NCBI GenBank assembly: GCA_947165795.1
Contig: CAMVBP010000025.1
Span: 1 to 14,607, forward strand
Direction of reading: 5' to 3'
Source: an uncultured Treponema sp.
GTDB lineage: Bacteria; Spirochaetota; Spirochaetia; Treponematales; Treponemataceae
DNA length: 14,607 nt
Part shown: positions 11,668 to 14,607 of the stretch, piece after piece
How positions within the stretch are numbered: position 1 is the stretch's first letter
How the letters are laid out: the number at the start of each line of letters is the position of its first letter
Notes under the pieces: generated by a model
What the model was told of the DNA's origin: nothing
Database searches by the model: none
Seen by the model: the letters and a program-made list of their open reading frames with translations, nothing else
Translations under genes and position numbers: made by a program

Positions 11668-13401
11668 ATGAAACAATTGATGTTAGGAAATGCCGCTGCA
11701 GCACGCGGACTTTTTGAAGGTGGATGTGAATTTATCTCCAGCTATCCTGGAACTCCAAGTACAGAAATTACAGAAGAAGCAGCAAGATTTAAGGAAATTT
11801 ATTGTGAATGGGCGCCAAACGAAAAGGTTGCTCTTGAATCGGCTTTTGGTGCTTGTCTTGCAGGCCGCCGCGCTTTTTGCGGTATGAAGCACGTTGGTTT
11901 GAACGTTGCTGCCGATCCTCTTTACACAATGAGCTACACTGGTGTGAATGCCGGTCTTGTTATTGGCGTTGCAGATGATCCAGGAATGCATTCTTCTCAG
12001 AACGAGCAGGACAGCCGCCATCATGCAATTGCTTCTAAAGTTCCTATGGTGGAACCAAGTAATGCAGATGAAGCACGCGAATTTGCAAAGCTTGCATTTG
12101 AAATAAGCGAAAAATTTGACACTCCTGTTTTATATAAAATGTGTACTCGTGTTGCTCACAGTCAGAGCATTACTGAGCCTGCAGACCGCGTTGTTCCAGC
12201 GCACAAAACTTACGAAAAAACAATTTCTAAATATGTAATGGCTCCTGCTAATGCTATTAAGCGCCATCCGTTTGTTGAGCAGAGAATGGCTGATTTGGCT
12301 AAGTGGAGTGAGACAAACGGAATTAACCGTATGGAGGTGGTTTCGACAGGCTCAACCACCGGTGTAATCACTTCATCTACAAGCTATCAGTATGTTAAGG
12401 AAGTTCTTGGCGACAGCGTAAATATTTTGAAGCTTGGTATGGTAAATCCACTTCCTGCAGATATGATTAAAAAGTTTGCAGAAGGCCTTGAAAAGCTTGT
12501 TGTTGTAGAAGAACTTGATCCTGTTATTGAAACTTTTGTCCGCGGTCTTGGCCTTAAGTGCGAGATTCACGGAAAAGATATGTTCCCTATTTGTGGCGAA
12601 TTCAGTCAGAATATTGTGGCTGCTGCCTTTGGAAAGGAAGTTCACGCAGGTAAAAAACTTGATACTGCAATTCCTGTTCGCCCGCCAATTATGTGTGCAG
12701 GCTGCCCACACCGCGGAATGTTCTACGCTTTGAACAAGCTTAAGGTAACTGTATTCGGCGATATCGGCTGTTATACTTTGGGAAGCGTTGCTCCACTTTC
12801 TGCAATGGACGTAACTCTTTGTATGGGTGCTTCGTTCAGCGGACTTCACGGCTGGAACAAGGCCGGTGGCGCAGAAAACGAAAAGAAATCTGTTGCTGTA
12901 ATCGGTGACTCTACATTCATGCATTCGGGAATGACTGGCCTTGCAACAATTGCTTATAATCAGTCTAATTCAACTGTTATTGTTCTTGATAACTCAATTA
13001 CAGGTATGACTGGTCATCAGCAGAATCCTACAACCGGAAAAAATCTTTACGGTGATCCTGCAGGACGCGTAGACCTTGAAGCTTTGGCTAAGGCTATGGG
13101 AATTAACCGCGTTCGCGTAGTTGATCCTTATAATATTGCAGAATGTGAAACCGCTGTAAAAGAAGAACTCGAAGTTGAAGAGCCAAGCCTTATTATCAGC
13201 CGCAGACCTTGTGCGCTTCTTAAAGAAGTAAAGCACAATCCTCCGCTTGTTGTTGATCAGGATAAGTGTAAGAGCTGTAAGATGTGTATGAAGATTGGCT
13301 GCCCTGCAATTGCAATGAAGAACGGTAAGGCAAAAATTGACGCTACTCTTTGTGTAGGCTGTGGAGTCTGCAGCCAGATGTGTAAATTCGGCGCATTGTA
13401 A
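11668..13401 (+). CDS. iorA: Indolepyruvate:ferredoxin oxidoreductase, alpha subunit
   Basis: Catalyses oxidative decarboxylation of aryl pyruvates (from Trp, Phe, Tyr) to aryl-acetyl-CoA with ferredoxin reduction, in peptide fermentation; works as a complex with IorB. In the 577 residues one sees the N-terminal pyrimidine-binding domain (EFISSYPGTPSTEI, about 21-34), a middle domain, CAGCPHRG (343-350), the thiamine diphosphate motif GDS (413-415) to DNSITGMTG (441-449), and a C-terminal two-cluster ferredoxin domain with Cys534, 537, 540, 545 and Cys562, 565, 568, 572, ligands for two 4Fe-4S clusters. Length is close to the family norm. Odd: residues 223-231 are encoded by a palindromic repeat (12336-12360), giving VVSTGSTT in the loop before GVITSS. 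Codon use is much less AT-rich than in the array. A methyltransferase gene follows after 8 bases. Confidence 0.93.
   Translation: MKQLMLGNAAAARGLFEGGCEFISSYPGTPSTEITEEAARFKEIYCEWAPNEKVALESAFGACLAGRRAFCGMKHVGLNVAADPLYTMSYTGVNAGLVIGVADDPGMHSSQNEQDSRHHAIASKVPMVEPSNADEAREFAKLAFEISEKFDTPVLYKMCTRVAHSQSITEPADRVVPAHKTYEKTISKYVMAPANAIKRHPFVEQRMADLAKWSETNGINRMEVVSTGSTTGVITSSTSYQYVKEVLGDSVNILKLGMVNPLPADMIKKFAEGLEKLVVVEELDPVIETFVRGLGLKCEIHGKDMFPICGEFSQNIVAAAFGKEVHAGKKLDTAIPVRPPIMCAGCPHRGMFYALNKLKVTVFGDIGCYTLGSVAPLSAMDVTLCMGASFSGLHGWNKAGGAENEKKSVAVIGDSTFMHSGMTGLATIAYNQSNSTVIVLDNSITGMTGHQQNPTTGKNLYGDPAGRVDLEALAKAMGINRVRVVDPYNIAECETAVKEELEVEEPSLIISRRPCALLKEVKHNPPLVVDQDKCKSCKMCMKIGCPAIAMKNGKAKIDATLCVGCGVCSQMCKFGAL
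12336..12360 (+). repeat. 25-bp palindromic repeat inside iorA, in frame
   Basis: GGTGGTT, TCGACAGGCTC, AACCACC: perfect 7-bp arms. In the iorA frame it codes for part of Glu223 through Thr231. It is identical, except for one central base, to the reverse complement of 9911-9935. Family members usually have only a short variable loop between the conserved Asn/Arg segment and G-I-I/V-T-S, so an addition of a few residues would be tolerated. Analogous in principle to the palindromic elements found inside Rickettsia genes. Confidence 0.75.
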
Positions 13402-13409
13402 TTCTTCAG

Positions 13410-14519
13410 ATGACGGAAAATAACGAGTTTCTGACTTCGCAGATAATTACTTATATTGGCAATAAGCGAAGCCTGATTGGAAATATAGAAAAAGAAATTC
13501 AGGAAATCTCAAAAGAAACTGGCAAAAAAAAGCTTGTCTGTGCAGATTTATTTTCCGGCTCTGGCATTGTTGCCCGAATGCTAAAACAGTATTCAAAACG
13601 TCTTGTAGTGAATGATCTTGAAAATTATTCGCGCGTGTTAAATGAATGTTACCTAACTAACGTTAGTGAGTTTCCTGCTGAACAATATAATGAACTTCTT
13701 TTGCAGTTAGAAGAAGCATGTTCAAAAAGAAAGGTGAGCGGAATAATTACAAAAAACTATGCGCCGAAGGACGATAATAATATACAGATGGGCGAGCGGG
13801 TTTTTTATACTCACGAAAATGCACTTTTAATAGATACTTATCGGAATCTTACAGAGCGGCTTGTTCCGCCAAATATGCAGAGTTTTTTTCTTGCGCCGCT
13901 TATTACCGAAGCTTCTGTGCATGTAAATACAAGCGGAGTTTTTAAGGGATTTTACAAAGACCGCTCGACCGGAATAGGCTGCTTTGGCGGAAAAGGAAAA
14001 AATGCGCTTTCAAGAATTCAGGGAAGGGTAGTTTTAAAAAAACCTGTACTCAGTAATTTTAATTGCGATGTAGAGATTTTTCAGCAGGATGCAGTTAGTC
14101 TTTCACAAAGCGGCGCGCTAAAAGGTCTGGATGTAGCGTATCTTGATCCTCCATATAATCAGCATCCATATGGTTCAAATTATTTTATGCTGAACCTTAT
14201 TTTAAAAAACAAGCTTGATGTGGAAATTAGCCGTGTAAGCGGAATTACTCAGGGATGGAATCATTCTGATTTTAACAAACGTGCGCGCGTAATGGATTCA
14301 ATGGAAAAAATTATTTGCGGACTAGATTCAAAATATATAATCGTTTCGTATAATTCGGAAGGTTTTATAAATTTTGATGATATGTCGCAAATGTTAAAAA
14401 AATATGGTAAACTAAAAACCGTGGAAATTGCCTACAACACTTTCCGCGGCAGCCGAAACTTACAGAACAGAGACATTCATGTAAAGGAATATCTTTTTGT
14501 GCTTAAGAAGGAGAACTAA
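13410..14519 (+). CDS. DNA adenine-N6 methyltransferase, D12 class
   Basis: Transfers a methyl group from S-adenosylmethionine to adenine N6 in DNA. In the 369 residues one sees YIGNKRSL (15-22, the usual first motif of D12/Dam enzymes), DLFSGSGIVA (46-55, the AdoMet-binding motif), VVNDLENY (66-73, acidic motif II) and the catalytic DPPY (246-249, YLDPPYNQHPYG). A variable region of about 150 residues between them would set the target; it also contains GCFGGKGKNALSRI. The recognition sequence cannot be predicted. No restriction enzyme gene is next to it. It starts 8 bases after iorA with little ribosome site, and ends just before iorB with AAGGAG inside its last codons, so it is embedded in the ior operon and probably cotranscribed. 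Confidence 0.85.
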   Translation: MTENNEFLTSQIITYIGNKRSLIGNIEKEIQEISKETGKKKLVCADLFSGSGIVARMLKQYSKRLVVNDLENYSRVLNECYLTNVSEFPAEQYNELLLQLEEACSKRKVSGIITKNYAPKDDNNIQMGERVFYTHENALLIDTYRNLTERLVPPNMQSFFLAPLITEASVHVNTSGVFKGFYKDRSTGIGCFGGKGKNALSRIQGRVVLKKPVLSNFNCDVEIFQQDAVSLSQSGALKGLDVAYLDPPYNQHPYGSNYFMLNLILKNKLDVEISRVSGITQGWNHSDFNKRARVMDSMEKIICGLDSKYIIVSYNSEGFINFDDMSQMLKKYGKLKTVEIAYNTFRGSRNLQNRDIHVKEYLFVLKKEN

Positions 14520-14521
14520 AA

Positions 14522-14607
14522 ATGGTAAAAAATATAATGATTGTTGGTGTTGGCGGACAGGGTGCTTTGCTTGCGTCTAAAACTTTGGGACAGGTTCTGC
14601 TTGATGC
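14522..14607 (+). CDS. iorB: Indolepyruvate:ferredoxin oxidoreductase, beta subunit (N-terminal part)
   Basis: The first 28 codons read MVKNIMIVGVGGQGALLASK and TLGQVLLD before the window ends. The start with GVGGQG is the hallmark of the gamma/beta-type subunit of 2-oxoacid oxidoreductases and, given iorA upstream, this is IorB, which completes the active complex. AAGGAG (14508-14513) lies eight bases before the ATG. The rest lies outside the window. Confidence 0.85.
   Translation, partial: MVKNIMIVGVGGQGALLASKTLGQVLLD

Noticed and set aside
12373..12924. Long minus-strand frame inside iorA
   Set aside because: Antisense to a well-supported gene, no ribosome site and unconvincing composition; a shadow. 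The same applies to the minus-strand frames at 11683-12024 and 12994-13236.

Overview
The window looks like a low-GC spirochaete chromosome, most probably a Treponema. The grounds are an AT-rich accessory block, short secreted proteins with Lys-Lys/Phe-rich signal peptides, an HD-GYP protein, a peptide-fermentation gene pair of the iorA/iorB type, and many small structured intergenic repeats. The genus is inferred from overall style, not from a marker gene.

Left part (1-3494), all minus strand: the start of a secreted protein running off the edge, a small apparently frameshifted secreted ORF, an HD-GYP domain phosphodiesterase with its own good sigma70-type promoter, a frameshifted ORF6N-domain relic on the plus strand, a four-helix membrane protein, and an APH/choline-kinase-fold phosphotransferase. 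The last two are probably one operon.

Middle part (3632-11565), all plus strand: after a secreted protein comes a dense array of short single-domain genes of the kinds found as immunity proteins of polymorphic toxins. It holds Imm11/DUF1629-like (three copies, one truncated), YwqK/MORN-variant, SUKH (SMI1/KNR4), ankyrin (two intact, one broken), DUF600/YezG-like, and a tandem pair of an unrecognised family. No toxin is visible. The array is full of recombination scars: a truncated endonuclease V start, an ankyrin copy with internal deletion and frameshift, three copies of the same ankyrin 3' module with diverging downstream sequence, two detached SUKH tails, and a SUKH gene with an in-frame premature stop. 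A structured repeat of about 112-114 bp sits between the genes in two full, one rearranged and several partial copies. I read the array as a polyimmunity locus that grows and shuffles by recombination between these repeats (inference).

Right part (11668-14607), plus strand, clearly less AT-rich: iorA (indolepyruvate:ferredoxin oxidoreductase alpha subunit), a D12-class adenine-N6 DNA methyltransferase, then the start of iorB, spaced like one operon. The most striking single observation is a 25-bp palindrome lying in frame inside iorA (12336-12360). It matches at 24 of 25 positions, in inverted orientation, a palindrome inserted in the intergenic repeat at 9911-9935, where it is flanked by 7-bp direct repeats. 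A palindromic repeat unit thus appears to have entered both non-coding and essential-type coding DNA here.
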